Shown: positions 25,800 to 36,520, counted from the first letter of the stretch. The stretch is 64,000 bases of DNA from Polytrichum commune (GCA_950295325.1 OX485804.1:16804001-16868000), one strand, 5' to 3'. Numbers and translations: made by a program. Notes: generated from the letters alone by a model not told the origin.

Positions 25800-26215
25800 T
25801 TCGCGTCCAGCTACTGCTTCGAATCGATCGGAAATTATTGCGTGATTCATGTGGGATGTATACCTGTTGCTTCATACTGCAGTATGTATGATGGTGATCC
25901 TGCAGCCCAATGCTGATTTTGCAACAAGCGTCGGCTACCTGGCTCTCTCGGTGGTGACGCTTGTCATCCTCATCGCGTGCTCCTTCGATCAGCCTCCTGT
26001 GTTGCTGGGTCACGCGGAGCATTACTTCAGCCGTTTGATCCACTACATCATGTGTGGGTACTTGCTGTGATGGGTGAGGTTGTGGAGGTTTTGAAGTTCG
26101 TGCCGGTGGAGGAGCGTGCTGACGAACTTGCAGCCATGGAGGCATCTCGAGCAGGTCGTCAAGTAAGGCCGTGGACTCTACCTCCCTGGCCTCCTGATCC
26201 GGCACCGTGAAGGTA
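25800..26215 (+). other. Exon-like block of duplicated segment S, copy A
   Basis: This is the best conserved part between copies A and B. A plus-strand frame (25849-26070, 73 codons) reads PNADFA, LSVVTLVILI, QPPVLLGHAEHYFSRL and has a hydrophobic middle. The copy B counterpart has 67 codons and one in-frame 3-bp deletion. Hand comparison of the aligned codons gave more differences at positions 1 and 2 than at position 3, the opposite of a protein under constraint. The block ends near a donor-like AAG/GTATGT (26214) matched in both copies by TTTGTTTTTGCAG downstream (ending 26519 in A). I infer an old transcribed sequence, possibly non-coding or a dead gene. Confidence 0.4.
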
Positions 26216-26819
26216 TGTGTCAATTCTGACTGTTGAATGGAATGGTTAGCAATTGTGTGTCACGAAGAGGGTCATTTCAAGTTTCAGATTTGAACGTGAG
26301 ATGCGAAAGTTGTAAGATTCCAAAGTGAAGATTGTCTTGTTCTTTTTAGTGACTACATATTACGCTTGCTGATTGCGTTCACTGTTAATGTTGTTGTTCA
26401 TAGCTACACATCTTGCCATATTAAACCACTCCGATTCAAGTCTGTGTCGAGGTGACCCCAAGTACTGATGGATGTAATCAAAATCTAAGTATTTTGCGGG
26501 CATGCCTTTGTTTTTGCAGGGGTCTCATTGCTGTATCCAAGGATCGATCTGTGACCATCCAATAAAAGAGGCCGTGACGCTTGCATCCTTTTGGATTGTA
26601 TATATTACTTCACAAGCACGTGCTTCGAGGGAGTTTCTCCCTCATCATACGAAGACCTCCGCCCAGGGCCCCTCCTATAAGGCATGATGTTGCTTCTGTT
26701 GCTGTAGGTGACTGAGGACGTGGGGGTTTCTTGGGTAGAAATAATGCCATATTTCCATTCGATGAGTCAGATGCAGCATGATACTTAAGTGTCTCTCATA
26801 TACCACTTAAGTAGCTGAT

Positions 26820-27950
26820 ATGCTCACTTGGATGCAAACGATGGTGGGTCAAATAAGTTGTAAAGAGTAGATAGAAATTTTGTATAAACGTGGACTCCAG
26901 GGGGTGTCGAGATGTGTACCATAGCCTGTCAAATAAGCTGCAAAGATTAGATAGATCTGTATATTGAATTCCGATTCTAGGGGGAGTTACCCATAGTTGA
27001 TCAAATAACCTGCAAAGATTAGATAGATACACGTAACCGCCGACTCCATGGAAGTGAATGGTCGTTGACCGAATAAGCTGTAAAGATTAGATAGATGTGT
27101 ATATTCAACTCCGACTCTAGGGAGAGTTAAGCATAGATGATCAAATAAGTTGTGAAGGGTAGATAGATACAAATAACTACCGACTCCATGGGAGTGAATG
27201 GTCGTTGACCAAATAAGCTGTAAAGATTAGATAGATGTGTATATTGAACTCCGACTCTAGGGAGATCTCAACCATAGTTGATCAAATAAGCTGCAAAGAT
27301 TAGATAGATACATATAACCACTAACTCCATGGGAGTGAATGGTCATTGACCAAATAAGCTGTAAAGATTAGATAGATGTGTATAAACTCCGACTCCATGG
27401 GAGCGAATGGTCGTTGACCGAATAAGCTGTAAAGATTAGATAGATGTGTATAAACTCCGACTCCATGGGAGCGAATGGTCGTTGACCAAATAAGCTGTAA
27501 AGATTAGATAGATTTGTATATTAAACTTTGACTCTAGGGAGAGTCAATCATAGTTGATCAAATAAGTTGTGAAGGTTAGATAGATACATATAACCACCGA
27601 CTCCATGGGAGCAAATGGTCGTGACCAAATAAGCTGTAAAGATTAGATAGATGTGTATAAACTCCGACTCCATGGGAGCGAATGGTCGTTGACCAAATAA
27701 GCTGTAAAGATTAGATAGATTTGTATATTAAACTCCGACTCTAGGGAGAGTCAGCCATAGTTGATCAAATAAGTTGTGAAGGTTAGATAGATACATATAA
27801 TTGCCGACTCCATGGGAGTGAATGGTTGTTGACCGAATAAGCTGTAAAGATTAGATAGATACTTGTGAACATACTAGACTCTAGATAGAGTCAACAATGG
27901 TTGTTCAAATTAGCTGTAAAGATTAGATAGATATTTATAAATGCTGACTC
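26820..27950 (+). repeat. Satellite-like tandem array A (~70-bp units)
   Basis: About 15 units. Each holds the core GACCAAATAAGCTGTAAAGA followed by TTAGATAGAT, a variable TAxATAAA stretch, and CCGACTCCATGGGAG. Two unit types alternate in places (CGACTCTAGGGAGAG against CGACTCCATGGGAG), giving a higher-order period of about 145 bp. The related array B is at 31545-32465. Short minus-strand frames here (26796-27032, 26987-27172) are products of the repeat. Confidence 0.92.
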
Positions 27951-28435
27951 GAAAGGGAGCCACCATGAGTAAAGACTGGAAAGCCTCTTTGCCTGTAGGC
28001 GATGGCCTCCTTCAGCTTACAATAAGTTACATGATAAGCTCTTTTAGTAGAACAGGGGTAGTGACTTACTTTGTGTGCTCTCCAAATAATGTGACAGAGT
28101 ATAGTTTTGGGAGCTTGTATATAATCAGTGAGCCAATTGTTAAGGCACTGAACTCCGTACAAATGTTTTGACATGAATTTATTGAATACTGTATGCCCAA
28201 TAAGGCCAGAATCTTGCCATTCTGATCATCCACCTTATTTTCTCCAATGAGTCTCAGTTTGGAGTATGTGCCTTCCATTGCATCCATTTTCAAGCCGCTT
28301 GAATAAGTAGATGTGTGTCAACTGTGCTATCATTGTTATCATCGATGCATCACCTTCTGGTGATCTAGCCTGTCAGAGTGCTTTCGTCTAAGATTACTTG
28401 CTTTAAATCCTTGTTGAGGTTGATGTAAGCCTAAG

Positions 28436-28845
28436 AGCATGATCACATGTGGTACACCAAATGCAAACACTGTACACAAAGGGGTACTAAATTGTGTAAT
28501 AATAAGGGAATAGTCTCATTGTATGTTTCACAAATTCATTCTATACGAGCTCCATAAAATGTGGGTCAAAACTAATATCTTTTAATGCACAAGGTTTTAC
28601 ATCAAAATATATAAAGCCAAGGTTTTAGTTGATCATAGGTTGTGAGATATTGATAGTTGATTTCCTAATGGAGGAGTTAAAAGTTGGATCGTAATATACC
28701 CAAGCTATTTCACCCGGGGAAGCTTTTCCAGACCTCGTCAACATAATGATTCTTGATTCAAGACTACTGTAGAGAAAACCGTTTTTGAACCCAATCCGGG
28801 ACTATTCCGTTACGACTACGCATATTGCTGACCCATGATTATACT
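28436..28845. mobile_element. ~410-bp insertion present only in copy A of segment S
   Basis: Copy B reads straight from GATGTAAACCTAA into TGGATGAACAAAA, whereas copy A has ~410 bp between the matching points. CTAA occurs at both junctions (28432-28435 and just after 28842) and may be a short target duplication. The insert has no recognisable coding content. Its ends (GAGCATGATC, CATGATTATACT) are not a clear inverted pair, so its class is open. Confidence 0.5.
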
Positions 28846-28964
28846 CTAATGGAGGAACAAAAGGTTGATGGGGGTTATTGGTTTAGCACTTTGAGTGGCA
28901 ATTACCATGTCATGAGAACATGTAAGGTCCCAACCACTGCAATCATGACATGTGGCAAAATCTA

Positions 28965-29725
28965 TATGGATTTAGTACCAGCAATACCTAGCAAAACTTA
29001 ACGTATAATCTGATAATATAATAACAATGAGTTTGCCAGTATGTAACTTAAAATCAGGACACCTATAGATGGCGACAACTCTGGGGATGCACCTCTGTGA
29101 GGTGTGAAACTCACGACTCATCAGCCGTGTGACCATTCAAATCTTATCACATGTGCTGGTTATTAAGACATGACTGGGGCCAGGCACCGACCAACTCACT
29201 AAAGCAGAATTAGACGTGACTGGGCCCAATCGATCCCTCACAACAACAGCAACTTGGCAAGCTGGTGAAATTATGTGAGCAAAGGCCAACAAAACTGACC
29301 ATCTTGAGATGGACAGAAAGAGATTCGAAGTGACCCAGTATTCCCTCTTGCTTGCTGTGAAGAAGTAAGTTAAGGCAGGTGGGACCTGGGCTTTACGCGC
29401 ACACTCTTAGGGCTGATCAGACAGCTCTTTCTGGATGGTAAATGGCAAGGTGTCTAGTTGTAAATGGACATCGAGAAGAAAATATGTGTTATCATGGTGA
29501 GATTGGGATATCTGCTCATAATGTGAATTAACCATTCTTGACGGGGCGAACCACTCAGACTTGAACTTCATGTAAGGTATGTACGTGGGCCTAATTTGGT
29601 GAATTATCTTCGTCAAATGTACATGCAACATGAGCGGTGTATGATCACTAGCTAGGTGTGGATCTAAGAACACACACCAAGAAGACACATGTTTACAAGA
29701 GATTGGACTATATGCTCAGAAACCA
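28965..29725 (+). repeat. Segmental duplication C, copy A (unfilled)
   Basis: Homologous to 35420-38045 in the same orientation. Markers in order are TAATAACAATGA, GATGGCGACAACTCT, CCATTCAAATCTTATCA, CATGACTGGGGCCAGGCACC, GACCATCTTGAGATGGACAG, ATATGTGTTAT, TCACTAGCTAGGTGTG and TTTACAAGAGATTGGACTA. It lacks the five insertions carried by the other copy, so it supplies their empty sites. The GATGGCGACAACTC block also recurs in weaker form near 34395 and 35175. Confidence 0.82.
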
Positions 29726-29745
29726 TTCCTAAGGTGGCAACTCCC

Positions 29746-29766
29746 ATATATATATATATATATATA
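29746..29766. repeat. (TA)n microsatellite
   Basis: Uninterrupted alternating AT/TA over about 21 bp at the end of segment C copy A. No other structure is visible. Confidence 0.95.
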
Positions 29767-29954
29767 AAATCATGAGTTTCAAGGCGAAGCAATGTTGCAG
29801 GTGATTAGCTGGTAACAACTCAATCATTGGTAGAATGTTGGCAACATAGCAAGGATTATAAAGTAGAACACTTCATCCTTGATCAAATGTCATGCTTGAC
29901 TACTGTCCTACTTGGGTGGTTTCAAATCCAAGTTTTGAATAAATGTAATATTTT

Positions 29955-30012
29955 GAAAAATAGACTTCTCAAAAATAGATTTCTCAAAAATAGATTTCTC
30001 AAAAATTTACTT
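29955..30012 (+). repeat. 15-bp tandem repeat
   Basis: TTCTCAAAAATAGAT recurs about three times in succession, followed by a partial unit. It is inside a short frame and has no further recognisable context. Confidence 0.8.
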
Positions 30013-30619
30013 GTCAATCTTTTCTTCTTAAAATATAGCTTCCATAAAGTTTGTCAGTTTACAAAATAATATAATTTTCATTGAAGTGGCCTAGGTAGGA
30101 CAACATAATTAGCAGGGTATACTTGATTGTTATATGGCTCCACACTTTAAACTTTGAGAAGTCATAGCAACAATAAGAAAATCATATAATTCCATATATT
30201 GTTGCTAAAATCTCATAATATATCACATCCACGGGACCAAGAAAATCATTAACTCTAAAATCCTAGACTCAAGTTGATAGTCATGGCAAACAACAAAATT
30301 CAACCATATAAAAAACACATTTACCTCAACAGCGACGCCCTATGACAGATGAGAATAGCTTTCCCAGCTAGGTGGTAAGTAATTCACAAAAGCTCCTCAG
30401 ATGTGAGATCTAGAAGCCAACCTTCGCCTGTTCACTACTGCCACTAGTTCTTAAGTTACAGACTTGACATTCATACACGAGACTCACGACGGCAGAAGCC
30501 ATCCTGTGAACACCTTGCCAACCTTGCGTGGTACTAAACATCTCTCTATCTCTCTCTCACATCAGTCTGCACTACCAGTCCAGCTACTACATAGAATCAG
30601 TTGAAATTATTGCTTTGGT

Positions 30620-30980
30620 GGGATATATGATTGTTGCTGCATACGGCAATAGGCATAATGTTGCGCCTGCGACCCAATGCTGATTTTGCAATAGGCCTCG
30701 GGCACCTGGTCCTCTCGGTGGTGATGCTTGCCATCCTCATCGTGTGCTCGTTCGAGCCTCCTGTGTTGCTGGATCATGTAGAGCGTTACGTCAACCGTTT
30801 GTTCCACTACACCTTGCGTAGGATCTTGCCGTGATGGGTGAGGTTTTTGAGGTTTTTACAAAACTTAGTGCTGGTGAAGGAGAGTCTCCAATGTGCAGCT
30901 ATGAAGGCAGCTTGGCAGGGTCGTCATGTGATTCTGTGGATTCTACCTTCATGGCCTCCTGATCCGGCACTGTGAAGGTA
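30620..30980 (+). other. Exon-like block of duplicated segment S, copy B
   Basis: The plus-strand frame 30631-30834 (67 codons) corresponds to the 73-codon frame in copy A: both read PNADFA, LSVV, PPVLL and R/S-x-L-x-x-Y. It is followed at the same place by a stop, a diverged stretch with frame-shifting indels, and a donor-like GAAG/GTATGTG at about 30979. The matching acceptor TTTGTTTTTGCAG ends at about 31318. Coding capacity beyond the first stop is not conserved. Confidence 0.4.
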
Positions 30981-31544
30981 TGTGATGGCACTTTCAACTT
31001 CACAAACAACTTTGGCTATTGGATAGAAATAAGAATCATCTCATCCGGTAAGCAATTGCGTCTCACAAAAGAATCACTGTCATTTCAAGTTTCAGAACCA
31101 TTAAGATGCATAAGTTATAAGATTTCAAAGTGAATATTTTCTTGCTCTTTTGAATTTTAATGACTACAGAGCCTCCCGATTGTGGTCACTGTTAATGATA
31201 TTGTTTATAACTACATCCCTTGCCATATATCACTCAGATATGAGTAGGTACCCATGTGATCACAACCATTAGTGAAATCAAAATCTAAGTGTTTGTAGGC
31301 ATGCATTTGTTTTTGCAGGCGTGTCGTTGCTGTATATGTTCGTTGATCTTGAAATAAAAGAGGTGGTAATGATTCCATCCTTTTGATTTTTACTACTTCA
31401 TAAGCACGTGCTTTGATGGAGTTTCCCCCTCATAAGGCAAAGACCAGGCTTGATCCAGGGCCCTTCCCATAAGAAAGGCTAGCCGTGATTAATTCCAGAG
31501 ATTGGCAAATCAGCTGGTCCAGTCCTGCAAGCTGTAAGCGACTG

Positions 31545-32465
31545 AGAATCTAAACGATGATGGTTGGAGAAATAAGTTGTAAAAATTAGATAGATATGTT
31601 CAATCTCCGACTCCAGGGGGATTCCCCATGTATGAAGCTAATTAAGCAGGATGCATATGTTGGTTGTCAAGTAAGTTTTAAAGATTAGATAGATATGACA
31701 TAGGAACTCTGACTCCAAGGGGAGGCTCCATGAATGTAGCTCAGCAGCATGGAAACGAATAGTCGGTGAAAGAAGTCGTAAAGATTATCTAGATGCTTAT
31801 GAAATGTGGACTCCAAGGAGAGTCAACTATGGTTGACCATTAATAAAATGTGAAATTAAGATAGATACTAATAACCGCCAGCTCTCAGAGAGTCAACGAT
31901 GCTTGACCAATAAGTTGTGAAGATACATAGATACTTATAAACGAGCACTTCAGGGAGAGCCCAACAATGGTTGACCAAATAAAATGTGAAGATTAGATAG
32001 AAACTCATAAAGGCTAACTCCACGGAGGGTTAGCGATGGTTGATGAAATAAGCTGTAAACATTAGATAGATACTTATACATGTCGACTCCAAGGAGAGTA
32101 AATGATGATTGACCAAATAAATTGTGAAGATTAGATAGATACTTATAGGACGAGTCAACTCTAGGGAGGTCAATGATGGTTGACCAAGTAAGCTGTAAAG
32201 ATTACTACATATAAATGTTGATTCCAGGGAGGGTCATTGATAGTTGACGATGTAAGTTGTGAAGATTAGATAGATACTTAGTAAATCAACAATGGTTGAT
32301 CAAATAAGTTGTGTAGGTTAGATAGATACTTAGGGAGTCAGTGATGGTTGACGGAATTTAAGTTGTATAAATTGGGTAGATACTTAGAGAGTCAATGATG
32401 GTTGACCAAATAAGTTGTGAAGATTAGATAGATACTTATAAACACCGACTCCAAGGGGAGCCAAA
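31545..32465 (+). repeat. Satellite-like tandem array B (~70-bp units)
   Basis: About a dozen units related to array A, typified by GGTTGACCAAATAAGTTGTG then AAGATTAGATAGATACTTAT and a CGACTCCAAGGAGAG-type spacer. Units are more diverged and more variable in length than in array A, and several have lost the spacer (around 32280-32400). It occupies the same position in copy B as array A does in copy A. Confidence 0.9.
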
Positions 32466-32884
32466 ATGAGTAGACTTAAAGAGCCTCTTCTTCGCCCATA
32501 GGCCACTGTGTCCTTCAGGTTAAAATAAGTTACATGATAAGTTCTTTCTAGAACAGAAGTAGCGATTTATTTTCATGTGCTCTCCATATAATGAAACAGA
32601 TTTAAGTCTCGGGGCTTGTACATAATCAATGATCAGTGAGCTGAGTTCAGACACTAAACTCCATGCAAATCTTTGTACGTGGATTTACTGAATAATTTCT
32701 CAATGTAGCCAACATCTTGCCTCTGTGATCATCCACCTTTTTTTTTCTCATTTGAGTCTCATTTTCAAGTATGTGTCTTACATTGCTTCACATTTCAAGC
32801 CACTTGAATAAGTAGATGTGTCTCAACTGTGCTATCGTTGTTATCATCAGAGCGTCACATGCTTCTCGTGATCCAGCCTGTCAA

Positions 32885-33364
32885 AGTACACCCTAAACTC
32901 CGTAATATCAACCTCCATAATGTCACACACTCTCTAATATCCTGAAACCCTAGGGAAGAGATGTTCGTAGTTCAAATCTCATTCCTTATTGTCACATTTC
33001 TCTTATATCACGAAATTTGTCATTAATGCAAACCACCCAAGAAGTCAACCCACACCCTCGCATAGTGGCATGTGTCAACATGTGGAATGTCATCTTCTTA
33101 TTCTTCTTCTTCTTATGCCACTTGTTGAATGTTGGTGCATGCATCCGCCACATTGCCCGGGAAGGCCATGGAGTGGACCACACAAATGTAGGTGACGGGA
33201 GAACAAATTCAAATTGTCCTCACATCTCCTTTGTGTAATTCCATAATGTCATATGCTAGACTAGTTCTATAGCATCACGCATCCATGTTAACACTACAAA
33301 GCTCCATAATATCATGTGCATTTTGGTTGCCAGAGGTGTGATACTACGGAATTTAGAGTGTACT
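32885..33364. mobile_element. 480-bp TIR element in copy B of segment S
   Basis: Starts AGTACACCCTAAACTCCGTA and ends with the near-complement (TACGGAATTTAGAGTGTACT). The ~25-bp ends have about three mismatches. Copy A of the segment lacks it, with CCTGTCAGAGTG in place of the left junction, so it inserted after the duplication. Target duplication is unclear. Internal frames (32989-33238) are not recognised. Confidence 0.72.
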
Positions 33365-33583
33365 TGGGCCTACTTGGTTAAAATTCTTGTTGAGTTTGAT
33401 GTAAACCTAATGGATGAACAAAAAAGTGTTGAACATGGCTATCTGGTTCAACACTTTGAGTGCCAATCTCCACGCCATGGGAATATGTAGGGTGATCCCA
33501 ACCACTACAATTATAGTAACACATGCTAAATATATTGAACCTGATAAGCAACTGCCAAAATATTCAACCACATAAGCTTATGC

Positions 33584-34000
33584 CAAAGCGGCCTGGAACT
33601 GGGTGATTGAACAAATCAAGATTAGTAGCTTCTCCGCGATGGCCATGCTCCAGGGTTTTGACAAAACTTGGGGTGATAGGAATGTTCTTTGTAGGAGGCA
33701 CAATTTACATGTTAAGTGGAATTGGAAAAGGCAACGTAGTTACTGTAGGTGGGCAAGCCCCTTTGTGGTTTGTTTTGGTGGCTTGGGGGTTGTCCTTGGC
33801 TAGTGGGGCGGGGGTGGTCCTTGGCTTGGTGGGTCCAGGGGTTGTCCTTGGTGGGATCGGTTCTTTCATTTCTCCTTACGTGGAGGTGTTTCGCGTCCGA
33901 GGGGTCCTTCCTCCCCTTGGTGTGGACGCGTTTTCTTGTTTTTAATTCATTTGGCGTTGGCTGGGTTGGCCTTCTATCTCAAAAAACAAAAAAAACAAAA
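33584..34000 (+). mobile_element. Retroposon, longer relative of 23000-23267
   Basis: Shares GGAATTGGAAAAGGCAACGT, GGGGGTTGTCCTTG, GGGGTGGTCC and the 3' end GGCCTTCTATCTCAAAAAAC with the 23000-23267 element, followed by an A-rich tail. A probable ~13-bp imperfect target duplication is ACATAAGCTTATG (33570-33582) against ACATATGCTTATG after the tail. A plus-strand frame (33607-33945, 112 codons, Gly- and Val-rich) spans the body, but the related element does not preserve it well. Confidence 0.68.
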
Positions 34001-34494
34001 CATATGCTTATGTCATCCCTCATGCTACATTAAAATAACATGCATTGCAGGCCAATTGTGGCCATTAATTAAGGGTTGTCTACATGCACGGTGGCCATGC
34101 AATGGATATGACACCCTTATTACACCCTAATATTCACTCTTATCCAAAAGCCACCTCTATAGATTCAATTCTAAATTGAACACAATTTCAAGATGAGGGC
34201 ATAGGCTTGGTTTTGGATACACCCATAATGAACATGTTGAGAATTCGTAATTGACTCATATGGTGCGTCTAAAAACAACATGTTGTGTTGAATTCCTCTA
34301 TCAATTTCCAGCAAGAATTAACAGATTTTGAGGTAGTAATAGTAATAGTTATGGCCAAATGGTTAAGAGGATGATCCAAAGGGTAGTCTCCATGGCTAGC
34401 GACACCTCTTGGAATCCAACTCCATGGGGTTTGAAAGATGATTCAAGGATGATTCATATGCCATGAGGTCATTCAAATCTTACTATAGAATAAC

Positions 34495-35071
34495 CCCGGG
34501 TACGCAACTCCCGTATTATATGGTCTTGATTATAATCACTTATAATGCGTTTTAGTCCAATATTGAGTGATACAATTTGTTTTAATGTAGGAAACCCTTG
34601 TAGCCCTTCTAACAAGGAATCCAAAAATGTAATTATATATAGGAAATGAATATATTTTGAAGCATACAATTGCATTAAAAACCTAATTATATGATTTTTT
34701 TTAATACATGTACCATAGGTCAAACTACCCAACTTTTTGGACTTTTTAATAAAATTTTAACATTGTGAATGAATTATAATTTTAATGGGAGGCAACTATT
34801 CGTGGCTTATAATTTTAATGGGAGGCTTAATAAATATGCAACCCAACTTTTTTTTCATCTCATTTATTTAATTTGGTCTTCACCCAACTTTTTTTCATCT
34901 CATTTTATTTAATGTGGTCTTTACCCAACTTTTTTTTCATCTCATTTTATTTAATTTGGTCTTCACCCAAATTTTTGATCATTTTAATTTGATATAATTT
35001 GATATAATTTTTACAAAAGCCGTTTTAAGTACGATGCCCCCTGCGTATAATATGGGAGTTGCGTACCCGGG
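34495..35071 (+). mobile_element. CCCGGG-type TIR element, copy 1
   Basis: A 577-bp element with ends CCCGGGTACGCAACTCCC and its complement GGGAGTTGCGTACCCGGG. It is nearly identical to 55717-56223 but holds three rather than one copy of a ~46-bp unit (CAACTTTTTTTTCATCTCAT...TTCACC, about 34845-34970). Flanking 8-mers (AGAATAAC, ATCAAACC) do not match. It has no coding capacity. Confidence 0.85.
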
Positions 35072-35523
35072 ATCAAACCTAGTTAAAAAAGAGAGATATA
35101 ATTCAATAACAACAACAACAATGCCGATTCTATTTTTAACTAGGAAAATTAATATAATGTAGTTATTGCAGACTGTGGCGACTCTTGGAATCCACCTTTG
35201 AGACGTGTAACAAAATTAATGATTCTCATCTTACGAGACCTTTAAAATCTTATCATGAAATATTAGTGCAAAAGCAACCCCTGATTCCTTCTTTTTTTGC
35301 CTGAATTGAACATTGTTGAATATTATCAACATGAGAGCCTAAGGTGAGTTTTTGGACAGCTTGATAATTTCTTCATGGGGTACATCCAAAACTGACATGC
35401 TTAGATACATTAAATTCCTCTTTCACTTAGTACCAATGATATCTAGCAACACTCACGGTATTATCTAAATTACAATAATAACAATGAATGTGCCCAAATG
35501 CAAGTTAAAACTAGGATGCCTAC

Positions 35524-35740
35524 ACTGAATGATTTGCTAAGAAGCTCTGTGTAAAATTTTGACAAAAGGTAGCCAACTGACTGTTGATACCTGGGTCTAT
35601 ATACTATCGTCAAAAGCTCGTGTTCATATTGACTAATGCTTGAAATAGGAATTTGATCTAAATAGCCTTTGACAACTGCATAAATAACCTCGATTTGTTT
35701 TTTTTCAATAGGAATGGGGCTATATTGTGTGGTTACGATC
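35524..35740 (-). pseudogene. ATP synthase F1 alpha subunit, C-terminal fragment (organelle-derived insert)
   Basis: Read on the minus strand, 35737-35612 gives QYSPIPIEK, VIYAVVKGYLDQIP and SISQYEHELL in one frame. QYSP..IE.Q..VIYA.V.GYLD is the conserved C-terminal region of the F1 alpha subunit (atp1/atpA). There is one extra Lys codon in an A-run. After HELL the similarity fades, although YLLSKFYTELLSKSFS near 35550 may be the very C-terminus after a deletion. The flanking segment C copy A lacks the insert, so it entered later, most simply as a mitochondrial DNA fragment joined into the nuclear genome. It cannot encode a working subunit: the nucleotide-binding domain is absent. Confidence 0.78.
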
Positions 35741-35832
35741 ATAGATGGCGACAACTCTTGGGATCCATCTCCGTGACGTGTGAAAGATGATTCATTGGTC
35801 ACGCGACCATTCAAATCTTATCATGCCAATTA

Positions 35833-36257
35833 AGGTAGAAATACCATAACCTGTTAACCACCCTCTAGTTGTGCACTAGACCGCCGTCCTAATGGTGAAG
35901 TGCCATTTCTAAAACCGACTATGGCTCGGCGGCAACTTCAATGCGTGTACGTTTAGTGTAGCCAATGGGAATCAAGTGTTAGTGTACTCATGAGGTAACC
36001 GATTTAGGCGATGTTCTCTATGAAAATGCGGATTACTGTGCTCGGTGTAGGGAGAATCTGGTGAACAAGTAGGGGTTTGGACAACTTTCCACTTTGAAAA
36101 ATTGTAGCATTTTTTGTATAAGGCAGAAAAATATGAAACAACTTGCATTCTTCATGAATCCTTCTCGTCTATCTTGGGAAATTTATCTCATGATTGTCAG
36201 ACCAGATCTTGAATGCGAACGAATCACCTTGTTTTCACAGGTTATGGTATTTTTACC
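35833..36257. mobile_element. Harbinger-like (Tourist-type) MITE, copy B
   Basis: A 425-bp element with AGGTAGAAATACCATAACC and near-complementary right end, flanked by TTA (35830-35832 and 36258-36260). It is highly similar to 20204-20623. It interrupts segment C between CTTATCATGCCAA and GTGTTAGACATGACTG; copy A has no such element at the matching site. Confidence 0.82.
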
Positions 36258-36520
36258 TTAGTGTGTTAGACATGACTGGGGCCAGGCACCGACCAACAAA
36301 GACCAACTCACCAAAGCAGAAGCTACTGGGCCACATGCATCCATCCCTCGATACAACACCAACACCAACTCCACAAGAGCCTGGTCAAATTATGTGGGCA
36401 AAGGCCAACAAAACTGACCATCTTGAGATGGACAGAAAGAGATTCAAAGTGACCCAGTCTTCCCTTCTTGGTGTCAGGAAATAAGTATGTAATGGTATGC
36501 GGGGCCTGGGCTTTATGTGC

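Larger units (their letters stand above)
25405..28960 (+). repeat. Segmental duplication S, copy A
   Basis: Homologous in the same order to 30147-33540: an exon-like block, a putative intron, an array of ~70-bp repeats, then a 3' block containing GAGCCTCTTT and AAGTAGATGTGTGTCAACTG. Copy A has an extra ~410 bp (28436-28845); copy B has an extra TIR element (32885-33364). The copies are 4.7 kb apart in direct orientation and well diverged, so the duplication is old. Confidence 0.8.
30147..33540 (+). repeat. Segmental duplication S, copy B
   Basis: Counterpart of 25405-28960 with the same order of blocks. Shared markers include ATCATGGCAAACAACAAAA-like sequence at the start, CCCAATGCTGATTTTGCAA, TGATCCGGCAC then GTGAAGGTATGTG, TTTGTTTTTGCAGG, and AAGTAGATGTGT. 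A TIR element (32885-33364) interrupts this copy only. Confidence 0.8.

Noticed and set aside
25792-26223. 143-codon minus-strand frame, one of the longest in the window
   Set aside because: It overlaps the exon-like block on the opposite strand, is cut to 66 codons in the sister copy, and shows no domain. GC-richer local sequence explains the open frame.
26820-32465. CRISPR-like regular repeats
   Set aside because: Units are contiguous ~70-bp satellite repeats without unique spacers, in a plant genome.
33607-33945. 112-codon Gly/Val-rich plus-strand frame as a membrane protein gene
   Set aside because: It lies wholly within a retroposon with an A-rich tail and is not preserved in the related element at 23000.
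35470-35814. Minus-strand frame first considered as a copia RNase H/polyprotein end
   Set aside because: A few residues fit that pattern, but the QYSP, VIYA and GYLD blocks match the ATP synthase alpha subunit far better and in the right order.
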